Shown in pieces: positions 7,462-15,004 of a stretch of 15,744 nucleotides of DNA. The stretch comes from M3007 sp041741155. GTDB lineage: Bacteria > Bacteroidota > Bacteroidia > Chitinophagales > Saprospiraceae. Under the pieces are notes generated by a model, which was not told the DNA's origin, did no database searches, and worked only from the letters and a program-made list of their open reading frames with translations. The translations under genes were made by a program, and so were the position numbers. Within the stretch, counting starts at the first letter, position 1. Each line of letters starts with the position of its first letter. The stretch covers positions 1 to 15,744 of the forward strand of contig JBGSKO010000179.1 in assembly GCA_041741155.1 (NCBI GenBank), written 5' to 3'.

Positions 7462-7872
7462 ATGGATATTCGAGATGTAACCAAACTCTTTGATCTGGAG
7501 TATTACGATGGCCCACTGTTGTCACTATTTGCCGATGTAAACGGCGACTTTTATTTATATAAATGGTACGATATGGCCCCCAATGCACACCAGTGGCTGG
7601 TTTGGCGCGTACAATATGAAACTTTGCTCCGTTATCTGAACGGTATGGCGACTGAATTTGATTTGCTCCATGAAGATATCAACGAGCCATTTTATTTGGT
7701 TGAATTTTCCGAAAAAGGACAGCCTGTGGTGGTCGAAATACTCGCACATAGCCATACGCTCGAAACATATTCCGAACTAAAAACCGTGTACTTCGACCCG
7801 GAACTTTGTCCGAATTGGAAGGCTGTGCGACACTTTTTTCGCTTAAAGCCGATCGAATTAGAAGCAGCCTGA
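7462..7872 (+). CDS. Small protein resembling DUF6575, second gene of the pair
   Basis: This 136-residue protein opens with a beta-rich domain: LEYYDGPLLSLFADVNGDFY, then KWYDMAPNAHQWLVWRV and ETLLRYLNG. From memory this pattern (YYDxPxLF, xxYL.xWxD, WLxxxV, RLxxLxxG) resembles DUF6575 proteins, whose function is not known. The second half (IELEAA at the end) looks helical. It starts 3 bases after the preceding gene, and its TGA overlaps the sigma-54 activator ATG by one base (TGATG), so all three are probably translated as one unit. Sampled GC is low (23 of 60 in 7501-7560; 25 of 60 in 7621-7680), unlike the activator (35 of 60 in 8041-8100), which suggests gain by transfer. Confidence 0.75.
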   Translation: MDIRDVTKLFDLEYYDGPLLSLFADVNGDFYLYKWYDMAPNAHQWLVWRVQYETLLRYLNGMATEFDLLHEDINEPFYLVEFSEKGQPVVVEILAHSHTLETYSELKTVYFDPELCPNWKAVRHFFRLKPIELEAA

Positions 7873-9170
7873 TGTCTATGTCTATCAACCTCTTATCCAT
7901 AAAACAGCGTTTCGGCATCGTTGGTACCTCACACCTGCTGGATGCTGCGCTTGAAACGGCCGTGCGCGTGGCGCCCACCGACCTCACCGTACTCATAACG
8001 GGCGAGAGCGGCGTGGGCAAAGAAGTTTTTTCCAAAATTATACACGCTCTGAGTGCGCGCAAGCACAACGAGTTTATCGCCGTCAACTGCGGCGCCATAC
8101 CCGAGGGCACGATCAATTCCGAGCTATTTGGCCACGAAAAAGGATCGTTCACCGGCGCGGTGAACGACCGCAAGGGATACTTCGAGACCGTAAGCGGCGG
8201 CACTATTTTCCTGGACGAGATTGCCGAAATGCCGCTCGATACCCAGGCGTACCTCCTCCGCATACTGGAATCGGGCGAGTTCATACGGGTCGGCGCATCC
8301 AAGGTGCTGCGAACCGATGTGCGCGTCATTGCCGCCACCAATGTGGACCTTGACGAGCGCGTGCGCAAAGGCAAGTTTCGCGAAGACCTGTACTATCGCC
8401 TCAGTACTGTGCCCATTCGGGTGCCGGCACTCAAGGACCGGCGCGAGGACATCCCGGTGCTGTTCCGAAAATTCGCGCACGACTTTGCCGAAAAATACCG
8501 GATGCAAACTATTAGGCTCGATGACCAGGCGCAGTTTGCCCTCGAAACCTACCGCTGGCCGGGCAACATTCGAGAACTCAAAAATGTAGCCGAGCAAATA
8601 TCCGTTTTGTCCGAAGAGCGTGAAATCAGCGCCGAGGCGCTGCAGCGCCAAATGCCGCAGATGTTTACCCGAAACCTGCCCATACCGTCCGAGCGAACCA
8701 ACAGTAATGGAATGCGAGGCAGCGAATTTCAGGAGCGGGAAATCTTCTACAAGTTGCTCGTGGACATGAAAAACGACCTGAACGATCTCAAAGGACTCGT
8801 TTTCGAACTGATCCAGAACAACAACCTGCGGATGCCCGACATGAGTAATCTCCGCCGACTACAACCATCCATTAGTTTTTCCGATCAGATGGATGCCGAT
8901 GACGCAAACGACTACTCCGTCCGGGAAAGCAGTTCCGCACCGCATGAAAGCAATGTACGTGTGACGCCGATTATCATCGAACAGTCGAAAGGACCAAACA
9001 ATTTTGACCGTTCAGATGTAGAAGACGCCCCGTTAGCCATGGATGATATCGAAAAAGATGCCATCCGCCGTGCCCTGAAAAAATACCATGGTCGCCGCAA
9101 AGAAGCTGCCGAGGAATTGAAAATTTCCGAACGGACCCTGTATCGGAAAATCAAGCAATACAATCTTTGA
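7872..9170 (+). CDS. Sigma-54-interacting AAA+ transcriptional activator, Fis-type HTH, no sensor domain
   Basis: This 432-residue regulator opens sigma-54 (RpoN) promoters by ATP hydrolysis. The AAA+ domain starts almost at once: Walker A GESGVGK (44-50), the sigma-54 contact loop GSFTGA (91-96; the commonest form is GAFTGA), Walker B TIFLDE (111-116), and RWPGNIRELKN near 235. A long polar linker with a helical segment (FYKLLVDMKNDLNDLKGLV) follows. The last 45 residues are a Fis-like helix-turn-helix (RRKEAAEELKISERTLYRKI). There is no receiver, GAF or PAS domain, so its activity is probably controlled by level or by a partner. The frame extends to 7806 inside the previous gene; ATG 7872 fits the one-base overlap, and ATG 7878 is also possible. 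Confidence 0.93.
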   Translation: MSMSINLLSIKQRFGIVGTSHLLDAALETAVRVAPTDLTVLITGESGVGKEVFSKIIHALSARKHNEFIAVNCGAIPEGTINSELFGHEKGSFTGAVNDRKGYFETVSGGTIFLDEIAEMPLDTQAYLLRILESGEFIRVGASKVLRTDVRVIAATNVDLDERVRKGKFREDLYYRLSTVPIRVPALKDRREDIPVLFRKFAHDFAEKYRMQTIRLDDQAQFALETYRWPGNIRELKNVAEQISVLSEEREISAEALQRQMPQMFTRNLPIPSERTNSNGMRGSEFQEREIFYKLLVDMKNDLNDLKGLVFELIQNNNLRMPDMSNLRRLQPSISFSDQMDADDANDYSVRESSSAPHESNVRVTPIIIEQSKGPNNFDRSDVEDAPLAMDDIEKDAIRRALKKYHGRRKEAAEELKISERTLYRKIKQYNL

Positions 9171-9202
9171 TAAAAAAACGTTCAACATTCAAACTACCTA
9201 CC

Positions 9203-10654
9203 ATGACCGCTCGTTTCAGCGCTCTTTTCGCAGTCTTATTCCTTACCACTTGCCCCCTCCATGCTCAAAAGGGTTACAACATCCGGGTCAAACTGGACAA
9301 CTACGACCAGAAAGAACTCGTACTCGGTTTTCACTACGGCGACAAACAGTATGTGAAAGACACCGTTGAAGTGGGCTCCGACGGGTATTTTACCTTCAAA
9401 GCCGACACGCTCCTGCCATGTGGCGTGTACCTGCTGGTACTGAAACCCGACAACGCCTTTATTCAACTTTTGCTTACCGAAGACGATCAGGATTTCTCGA
9501 TGCAGACTGATGCCAAGGACGCCGTGAACAAGATCAAACTCAAAGGTTCCGACGAGAATAAAGTGTTTTATGAGTACCTCTCCTTCCTGAATACCATGCG
9601 CGTGGATGCGGACACGATCAAGGCTAAACTGGCGCGTACCAACGGCTCTCAGGCCGATTCGCTACGCCTTATTCAGGAAAGTGGGGAATTGGACAAGCAG
9701 GTGCGCAAGTACCAAAGCGACCTGATCAGCAAACACCCCACGACCCTCACCGCCAAGATTATCAAAAGCTCTATTGAGCCGGAGGTTCCAGCGTTTGAAG
9801 GGGCCGATGCAAAGGATATACAACTTAAAAAGTACTATTGGTACCGCGCACACTATTTTGACAACGTGGATATCGCTGATCCATGCCTCCTGCGCAGCCC
9901 TGTGCTTCATCCCAAAGTAGACAACTACATCAACAAGGTGGTCCCGCAACATCCGGATAGCATCAACATAGCCTTGGACGTACTCATCGAAAAACTGAAA
10001 GGTTCCCAAGAAACGTACAAATTCTACCTGATTCACTACCTGAACGCCTTCGCAAAGTCAACGATTGTAGGTATGGATGCTTGCTATGTACACCTGGCAC
10101 AACGCTATTACTGCAATGGCGGCGCTCCATGGGTAAAACAGGAGGATTTAGAAAAAATTTGTGACAATGCACGCCGCCTGGAACCCATCCTGATCGGCAA
10201 GATCGCACCTAATATCGTCGTCAAAGACCGCAATGATAAACCCGCTGCATTATGGGATGTAGATGCCGACTTCACTGTGTTGTATTTCTGGGCGCCCGAC
10301 TGTAGCCATTGCAAAAAGTCGGCTCCAAGCATGGTAGAGTTTGCGAACAAGTTTAAGGACCGGGGAGTGAAGGTATTTGCCGTCTGCACCGCTGTGACCG
10401 ACAAAGGGCCGGACTGCTGGAAAGAAATTGAGGACAAAGGCTTCAGCGATTTTCTTTTTCTGAACCACTACGATCCATACATTCAGAGCCGATACAAAAC
10501 GCTCTACGATGTACAATCTACGCCGCAAATATTTGTATTGGACCGCAAGCACGAAATCCTGATGAAACGGATCGGCGCTGAAAAACTCGGCGAAATCATG
10601 GAGGACATTATTCGGTTTCACGAAGAGAAAAAGAGTCCCAAAGGAGGGAAGTAA
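9203..10654 (+). CDS. Exported thioredoxin-fold protein (TlpA/ResA-like, DUF4369-type N-terminus)
   Basis: This 483-residue protein starts with a signal peptide ending CPLHAQ (about residue 22), so it works in the periplasm. Residues about 25-130 look like the DUF4369 beta domain (YNIRVKLDNYDQKELVLGFH ... GYFTFKADTLLPCGVYLLVL). The helical middle (about 150-320) resembles DUF5106. The C-terminal thioredoxin domain has VLYFWAPDCSHCKKS with active cysteines C367 and C370, and TPQIFVLD with the cis-proline. Such proteins reduce or exchange disulfides in exported proteins or cytochromes. An in-frame TTG at 9167 overlaps the activator stop, but ATG 9203 gives the proper signal peptide. It is the last gene of the run beginning with miaB and ends at a strong hairpin. 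Confidence 0.88.
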   Translation: MTARFSALFAVLFLTTCPLHAQKGYNIRVKLDNYDQKELVLGFHYGDKQYVKDTVEVGSDGYFTFKADTLLPCGVYLLVLKPDNAFIQLLLTEDDQDFSMQTDAKDAVNKIKLKGSDENKVFYEYLSFLNTMRVDADTIKAKLARTNGSQADSLRLIQESGELDKQVRKYQSDLISKHPTTLTAKIIKSSIEPEVPAFEGADAKDIQLKKYYWYRAHYFDNVDIADPCLLRSPVLHPKVDNYINKVVPQHPDSINIALDVLIEKLKGSQETYKFYLIHYLNAFAKSTIVGMDACYVHLAQRYYCNGGAPWVKQEDLEKICDNARRLEPILIGKIAPNIVVKDRNDKPAALWDVDADFTVLYFWAPDCSHCKKSAPSMVEFANKFKDRGVKVFAVCTAVTDKGPDCWKEIEDKGFSDFLFLNHYDPYIQSRYKTLYDVQSTPQIFVLDRKHEILMKRIGAEKLGEIMEDIIRFHEEKKSPKGGK

Positions 10655-10663
10655 TAACACCTA

Positions 10664-10714
10664 ATAAATGAGGAGCCCTTCCAGATATTGAATCTGGAAG
10701 GGCTCCTCATTTAT
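10664..10714. terminator. Two-way terminator hairpin, 23-base perfect stem
   Basis: The arms 10664-10686 and 10692-10714 are perfect reverse complements around a 5-base loop. The GC-rich core (GAGGAGCCCTTCC) is flanked by AT-rich ends, so RNA from either strand ends in a U-containing stretch. It lies between the convergent thioredoxin-fold gene and the T9SS protein gene, 9 and 10 bases from their stops. Confidence 0.85.
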
Positions 10715-10724
10715 AGGCAAGTAA

Positions 10725-11909
10725 TTATTGTGTCGCCACCTTCACGACTTTTTTCACCGTCGTTTGGTTACCAATTCGGCATTTAACAAAGTACACACCA
10801 GATGGTACATTAGGCACTTCCAGGCGATAGAAGCCTTGGTTTAATACACGGGAGGGCAATAAAACTGCAACAACTCCGCCCGATTCATCCGTCATTTCCA
10901 CCGAAACCGGAGCTGATTTTTCCAGGTTTACATCAAGTGTGGCTTTGTCAAAATAGGGATTTGGGTAAACTTTTAAATCAAATACAGGCTTGTTGGAACC
11001 TGCAGCGGTATTCCCAGTTCCCACAAACAACCTTTCTTCGCTACGCCGTCCCGTACGTGTTGGCCACGTAGCATTCTCAGTATTCAATTGCGTACTGGAA
11101 ATCGAGTTTCCTTCGTCTGTGCTCGGATCAAGCCACCGCAACGTATTTTCTAATATCTGGCTGGAAACAACCTCATCGTAGTAGTATTCCAGTCCCAGAT
11201 AGACTACTTTTCCGGCGCCGATATTCTTATAACCGATCGTAGGATAACCCCGCAAATCGGCTAAGGTGACGAAACCCGGGTCCGAAACATCAAGCGGGTA
11301 AATATAGTTTGCAAGCGAAAAATCGGTGGGCGTGCTAGCAAAAACGGGATGATCGAATGCATCCTCATGCACTTCCAATCCCGAGCAGAAATATCCAAAA
11401 TCAAGATCAAATAGTCCGTACTGCTGTAAAATGCCAAACTGATCCGTACCACTAAACATCACGGCGCCCCCTTGCTGAACATACTGTTTGAGCACTTTCC
11501 CGTATGCCCGTACCTGTCGGGCGGAGCCATTAGCAGGGTATGTGACGACTACGAGCTGGTGTTTGTCAACTGCTTGAGCCAAGTCTTGAGAAGAACCTTC
11601 CCAAAAATCTGTCAGAATTGCATTGGGCACGCGATTCGAGATTAACCCGCGCATTTTGCCAACATACGCACTATCATAAGCAGTATAATTAAGCATCAGG
11701 ATACGCAATCCGCCCGAAGTATCCGAAAGCGCCACAGATGAGGAGAGGGCCCACTCGCCCAGCACGGCCTGCTCTTGGGAAAAAAAAAGGCTGGCTACAG
11801 TAGAATTGACTGGAAGAGGCCGCTCCCAAAACGTCGGCCCCCAAGACCGGTACGATGCCAAAATAAACAGGCTGGCTACCAGTATACCAAAAGAAGCAAC
11901 GCGAAGCAT
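10725..11909 (-). CDS. Type IX-secreted protein with ThuA/class I glutamine amidotransferase-like domain
   Basis: This 394-residue exported protein starts with a hydrophobic signal segment (MLRVASFGILVASLFILASY). Residues about 70-270 look like a flavodoxin-like GATase/ThuA fold: LRILMLNYTAYDS, LVVVTYP, LKQYVQQGGAVMFSG, FDHPVFAS, and GAGKVVYLGLEYYY before a final helix ENTLRWL. There is no visible nucleophile-elbow cysteine, so it may be non-catalytic. The last 85 residues are a type IX sorting domain (VYPNPYFDKATL ... GFYRLEVPNVPSGVYFVKC ... KVVKV), which directs it through the Por machinery to the surface or medium. The frame extends to 12029, but that part covers a TACCTTTG promoter box, so the ATG at 11909 before the signal peptide is chosen. 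Confidence 0.82.
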   Translation of the reverse strand: MLRVASFGILVASLFILASYRSWGPTFWERPLPVNSTVASLFFSQEQAVLGEWALSSSVALSDTSGGLRILMLNYTAYDSAYVGKMRGLISNRVPNAILTDFWEGSSQDLAQAVDKHQLVVVTYPANGSARQVRAYGKVLKQYVQQGGAVMFSGTDQFGILQQYGLFDLDFGYFCSGLEVHEDAFDHPVFASTPTDFSLANYIYPLDVSDPGFVTLADLRGYPTIGYKNIGAGKVVYLGLEYYYDEVVSSQILENTLRWLDPSTDEGNSISSTQLNTENATWPTRTGRRSEERLFVGTGNTAAGSNKPVFDLKVYPNPYFDKATLDVNLEKSAPVSVEMTDESGGVVAVLLPSRVLNQGFYRLEVPNVPSGVYFVKCRIGNQTTVKKVVKVATQ

Positions 11910-12003
11910 GTGAAAGGTATATTTTGACCAATAAATGAAAACGTTTTCCCCAAAACGTCGAAAGTACTCCAAATGGTACGGCAAAGAACAAATTTGAGGA
12001 GCA

Positions 12004-12011
12004 CAAAGGTA
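12004..12011 (-). promoter_or_regulatory. -7 promoter box upstream of the T9SS protein gene
   Basis: On the minus strand this reads TACCTTTG, a full match to TAnnTTTG. It sits about 94 bases before the ATG at 11909, giving an unusually long leader. A weaker box, TACCTTTC, lies about 5 bases before that ATG. No clear -33 TTG at the usual spacing was found. Confidence 0.5.
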
Positions 12012-12023
12012 CAGGTATATTCC

Positions 12024-12059
12024 AAACAAAACCGCCCGACGGAAACTTCCATCGGGCGG
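12024..12059 (-). terminator. Intrinsic terminator after the yceI-like gene
   Basis: On the minus strand an 8-base GC stem (CCGCCCGA / TCGGGCGG, 12032-12059), with an inner GGAA/TTCC extension after one mismatch, is followed by TTTTGTTT (12031 down to 12024). It lies about 28 bases after the stop of the yceI-like gene and just upstream of the next gene's promoter box. Confidence 0.82.
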
Positions 12060-12086
12060 CTATATTTTCGCTAAATTTTCAGCAAA

Positions 12087-12668
12087 TTACTTCTTGGTCA
12101 CCAATGTGACATTCAGATCAAAATCATCGTATATGGTTTTGTCTCCAAGGCCATCGAAAAACGAGCCGGAGCCATAGCGCACATTGTATTCAGAACGGTC
12201 AACAGTGATCTTCCCCGTTGCCGTTACCTGGCCAGCAGCCTCGGACAGATTAGCAGGGAATTTGATTTCTTTAGTCGTTTCTTTGATCGTCAGGTTACCT
12301 ATGATTTTGTAATTACCCTTGGAATCCGTAGGGATTGCACGCGTAATGACAAACTTGGATGTTGGGTATTTTTCCACGCCGAAGAAATCGTCGCTTTTGA
12401 TATGGCCAACTAATTTTCCTGCCCATTCGCCTTCGAGGTCGGTGCAAGCGATGGAATTCATATCAATTTCGAAGGAGCCTCCGGTGAGTTTGCCGTCGGT
12501 GAGTTGAAGATTGCCATTTTTCAGTTTTACCGTGCCCGTGTGCGTACCAGTCACTTTAGCGGCGTGCCAAATGATATTGCTGGAAACAAGGTCGGCTTTG
12601 TAGTTTACGGTAGAGGTGGCAGCCATTGCCAGAATGGCCAGAAGCGGAAGGAAAAACAATTTTTTCAT
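12087..12668 (-). CDS. Exported YceI family protein
   Basis: This 193-residue protein has a signal peptide (MKKLFFLPLLAILAMAA, cleavage near residue 17-19) followed by a full YceI lipocalin-like beta-barrel, a fold known to bind polyisoprenoid-like lipids in the periplasm. Family features are NIIWHAAKVTGTHTGTVKLKNG, the GGSFEIDMNSI strand, HIKSDDFFGVEKYPTSKFVI, IGNLTIKETTKEIKFP and the C-terminal SEYNVRYGSGSFFDGLGDKTI. The length is normal. The ligand and role here are unknown; relatives are linked to stress, acid or isoprenoid carriage. It has its own promoter (TACCTTTG at 12722-12729, minus strand) and terminator, so it is a single-gene unit divergent from rplS. Confidence 0.93.
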   Translation of the reverse strand: MKKLFFLPLLAILAMAATSTVNYKADLVSSNIIWHAAKVTGTHTGTVKLKNGNLQLTDGKLTGGSFEIDMNSIACTDLEGEWAGKLVGHIKSDDFFGVEKYPTSKFVITRAIPTDSKGNYKIIGNLTIKETTKEIKFPANLSEAAGQVTATGKITVDRSEYNVRYGSGSFFDGLGDKTIYDDFDLNVTLVTKK

Positions 12669-12721
12669 GTTCGACTTACAATTTTTAATGGTGAAGAATT
12701 TTAAAATGCTTTAACGCCCCA

Positions 12722-12754
12722 CAAAGGTAAAGTATTCAAGTGTTATAAAAACAA
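12722..12754 (-). promoter_or_regulatory. Promoter of the yceI-like gene
   Basis: On the minus strand: TTG (complement of 12752-12754), a 22-base spacer, then TACCTTTG (12722-12729). The -7 box ends 53 bases before the ATG at 12668. Confidence 0.6.
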
Positions 12755-12768
12755 ATGTTGAAACATTT
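12753..12768. repeat. Short inverted repeat over the -33 region of the yceI promoter
   Basis: AAATGTT (12753-12759) and AACATTT (12762-12768) form a 7-base dyad with a 2-base centre. It overlaps the TTG of the yceI-side promoter and is therefore placed like an operator. Chance in an AT-rich stretch is a real alternative. Confidence 0.3.
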
Positions 12769-12842
12769 AACCTTGCATTAAGATTTTGTCTGGTCTCGAA
12801 TAAAATTTCAGGACAATACTTTTATTTGACTGGGAGGAAAAC

Positions 12843-12850
12843 TACCTTTG
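12843..12850 (+). promoter_or_regulatory. -7 promoter box of rplS
   Basis: TACCTTTG matches TAnnTTTG fully and ends 42 bases before the rplS ATG. A TTTG lies upstream at 12825-12828, but its spacing (14 bases) is short. Confidence 0.6.
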
Positions 12851-12892
12851 CGCCTCAATTTTTGAACCGAAGTACTTAATTAACAGAATATC

Positions 12893-13267
12893 ATGAAAGA
12901 ATTGGAAGCCATCCAGTTTGTGCACGATCAACTACTGACTGCACCGAGCTTTCCGGCATTCAAAACCGGTGACACGGTTATTGTGAAATACCGTATTGTG
13001 GAAGGAGACAAAACCCGCGAGCAGGATTTTCGCGGTGATGTCATTCAGATCAAAGGCCATGGCCTGACCCGCACCTTTACGGTGCGCAAAATATCTCATG
13101 GAGTAGGTGTGGAACGTATTTTCGCATATTCCAATCCAAACATCGCCAGCATTCAAGTTATGAAGCGCGGCCGTGTTCGCCGGGCACGTTTGTACTACCT
13201 GCGCAATTTGGTAGGCAAAAAAGCACGTATCAAGGAGCTGAAGTTCTTCAATACCAACAGCAACTAA
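12893..13267 (+). CDS. rplS: 50S ribosomal protein L19
   Basis: L19 is a structural protein of the large ribosomal subunit at the interface with the small subunit. The 124-residue chain shows the family pattern throughout: FKTGDTVIVKYRIVEGDKTREQDFRGDV (about 24-51), TFTVRKISHGVGVERIF (about 62-78) and RGRVRRARLYYLRNLVGKKARIKE (about 93-117). It is slightly longer than the E. coli protein, with a short Asn-rich tail. It stands alone here, without the rpsP-rimM-trmD genes that go with it in proteobacteria, as is usual in Bacteroidota. It has its own promoter box upstream and a two-way terminator downstream. Confidence 0.98.
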   Translation: MKELEAIQFVHDQLLTAPSFPAFKTGDTVIVKYRIVEGDKTREQDFRGDVIQIKGHGLTRTFTVRKISHGVGVERIFAYSNPNIASIQVMKRGRVRRARLYYLRNLVGKKARIKELKFFNTNSN

Positions 13268-13287
13268 TTCGCTCGTTTTTTTGCTAC

Positions 13288-13329
13288 AAAAAAAGCGGCT
13301 GACCGGGAGAACCCGATCAGCCGCTTTTT
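13288..13329. terminator. Two-way intrinsic terminator between rplS and pruA
   Basis: A GCGGCTGA / TCAGCCGC stem continues after one mismatch into CGGG / CCCG around an AGAA loop. Seven A residues (13288-13294) precede it and five T residues (13325-13329) follow, so it gives a U-run on both strands. It serves convergent rplS and pruA. Confidence 0.9.
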
Positions 13330-13341
13330 CTGTTTGTCGTT

Positions 13342-14973
13342 TTATGCTTCCTGCATGAACGGGTACCGGAAATCTGTAGGCGGTACAAAATTTTCTTTGA
13401 TTGTACGAGGTGACAACCAACGGTACATATTCAACATGGACCCTGCTTTGTCATTTGTGCCCGATGCCCGGCCGCCGCCAAAAGGCTGTTGCCCCACTAC
13501 TGCTCCCGTGGGCTTGTCATTAATATAGTAATTGCCCGCAGCATGACGCAATTTCTCGTCAGCCAGCACCAAAGCAGCCCGGTCTTGCGCAAAAACAGCT
13601 CCTGTGAGCGCATACGGTGAAGAGGTATTTACCAGATCCAGGGTTTCCAGAAATTGCTCGTCCGCATAGACATATACCGTCAGTACCGGCCCGAAAATCT
13701 CCTCACACATGGTGATATATTTGGGGTCAGACGATTCGATGACGGTTGGCTCAATGAAATAGCCTTTGGATTTGTCATAATTCCCGCCGGCTATGATCTT
13801 GACCTTGTCGGATTTTTTGGCGTCTGCGATATAACCAGAAATTTTATCGAATGCCTTAGCATCAATAACTGCATTGAAAAAGTTGGTAAAATCTTCCGGG
13901 TTGCCCATTTTCATGTTGCGCAGGTCATCCAACAAGTATTCCTGAACTTTGGGCCACAAGCTCTGTGGAATATATGCCCGCGATGCTGCCGAGCACTTTT
14001 GCCCCTGAAACTCAAAAGCGCCACGCGTGAGCGCCACGGCCACAGCCTTCACATCGGCGGATGGGTGCGCTACAACGAAGTCCTTGCCCCCTGTTTCGCC
14101 CACGATCCGTGGATACGATTTGTATTTTGGAATATTTGTGCCGATTGTTTTCCACAACTTTTGAAACACCCCGGTACTACCGGTGAAGTGCAGACCAGCA
14201 AAATCCGGATGCTCGAAAACGACCTCACCGACGGTAGGCCCATCCACATACACCAGGTTGATCACTCCGGCAGGAAGACCTGCCTCTTCCAGTATTTCCA
14301 TAATAACCGCGGAGGAGTAGATTTGAGACTCCGCCGGCTTCCAGACTGCTACGTTGCCAAGCATGGCCGGCGCTGTAGGCAAGTTCCCAGCGATGGAGGT
14401 AAAGTTGAACGGGGTCAAGGCAAATACAAAGCCCTCTAACGGGCGCCAGTCCGTGCGATTCCAGGTATTGCGCACGCTCAGCGGTTGCTGTTTGTAAATT
14501 TCCTGCATGAACCACGCGTTGTAACGCCAAAAATCAGCCAACTCGCATACAGCATCAATCTCTGCCTGGAAGATGCTTTTGCTTTGGCAAAGCATCGTGG
14601 CAGCGTTCATCCTGGCTCGGAACGGCCCCGTCAATAAGTCAGCGGCTTTAAGAAAAATAGCGGCCCGGTCTTGCCACGGCATCGCCTCCCAGGCGGGCTT
14701 TGCTGCCAGAGCGGCATTAATTGCATCCCGAACATGCCCGGCATTTCCGATAGAATGGTGCCCAAGCGTATGGCTGATCTCATGTGGGGGCCGAATTGCC
14801 GTTTTGGTTTCCGTGAAGACATGCCTCCCACCAATATACATAGGTATGTCCTGCTGTGTAGCCTTTAGGGCGGCCAATGTTTTTTTCAGTTCTATTTTCT
14901 CCTGGCTTCCGGGAGCATAACTCAAGATTGGTTCGTTGGTGGGGTGCGGTACGTTAAAAATTGCGTCAGACAT
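13342..14973 (-). CDS. pruA: L-glutamate gamma-semialdehyde (1-pyrroline-5-carboxylate) dehydrogenase
   Basis: This 543-residue enzyme oxidises glutamate-5-semialdehyde to glutamate with NAD+, the second step of proline breakdown. It is the stand-alone form (not fused to PutA), at the normal length. Motifs: FALTPFNFTSIAGNLPTAPAML with the NAD-fold segment GNVAVWKPAES, GLHFTGSTGVF, the catalytic base E293 in VGETGGKDF, the nucleophile C327 in GQKCSAASRAY, and EEIFGPVLTVYVY. The frame extends to 15063 inside coaD; the ATG at 14973 matches the family N-terminus (NVPHPTNEPILSYAPGS) and avoids the overlap. It starts 31 bases after the coaD stop with no promoter or terminator seen, so the two are likely cotranscribed. 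Confidence 0.96.
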   Translation of the reverse strand: MSDAIFNVPHPTNEPILSYAPGSQEKIELKKTLAALKATQQDIPMYIGGRHVFTETKTAIRPPHEISHTLGHHSIGNAGHVRDAINAALAAKPAWEAMPWQDRAAIFLKAADLLTGPFRARMNAATMLCQSKSIFQAEIDAVCELADFWRYNAWFMQEIYKQQPLSVRNTWNRTDWRPLEGFVFALTPFNFTSIAGNLPTAPAMLGNVAVWKPAESQIYSSAVIMEILEEAGLPAGVINLVYVDGPTVGEVVFEHPDFAGLHFTGSTGVFQKLWKTIGTNIPKYKSYPRIVGETGGKDFVVAHPSADVKAVAVALTRGAFEFQGQKCSAASRAYIPQSLWPKVQEYLLDDLRNMKMGNPEDFTNFFNAVIDAKAFDKISGYIADAKKSDKVKIIAGGNYDKSKGYFIEPTVIESSDPKYITMCEEIFGPVLTVYVYADEQFLETLDLVNTSSPYALTGAVFAQDRAALVLADEKLRHAAGNYYINDKPTGAVVGQQPFGGGRASGTNDKAGSMLNMYRWLSPRTIKENFVPPTDFRYPFMQEA

Positions 14974-15004
14974 CTGTCGTTGAATTGAGTGATGAAGTGA
15001 TTCT

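Noticed and set aside
9203..10654. A sigma-54 (-24/-12) promoter as target of the neighbouring activator
   Set aside because: A TGGCAC at about 10098 lies inside coding sequence and lacks the TTGC at the right spacing; no other good match was seen by eye.
11910..12029. N-terminal extension of the T9SS protein gene to 12029
   Set aside because: The extension covers a promoter box and the terminator side of the upstream gene, and it would place the signal peptide 40 residues inside the protein.
12851..12892. Possible ribosomal protein leader RNA before rplS
   Set aside because: Only about 40 bases lie between the promoter box and the ATG, and no extended fold is visible.
13654..14439. Long plus-strand open frame (261 codons) opposite pruA
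   Set aside because: It lies within the reverse of a fully conserved PruA sequence; its residues show no family pattern.
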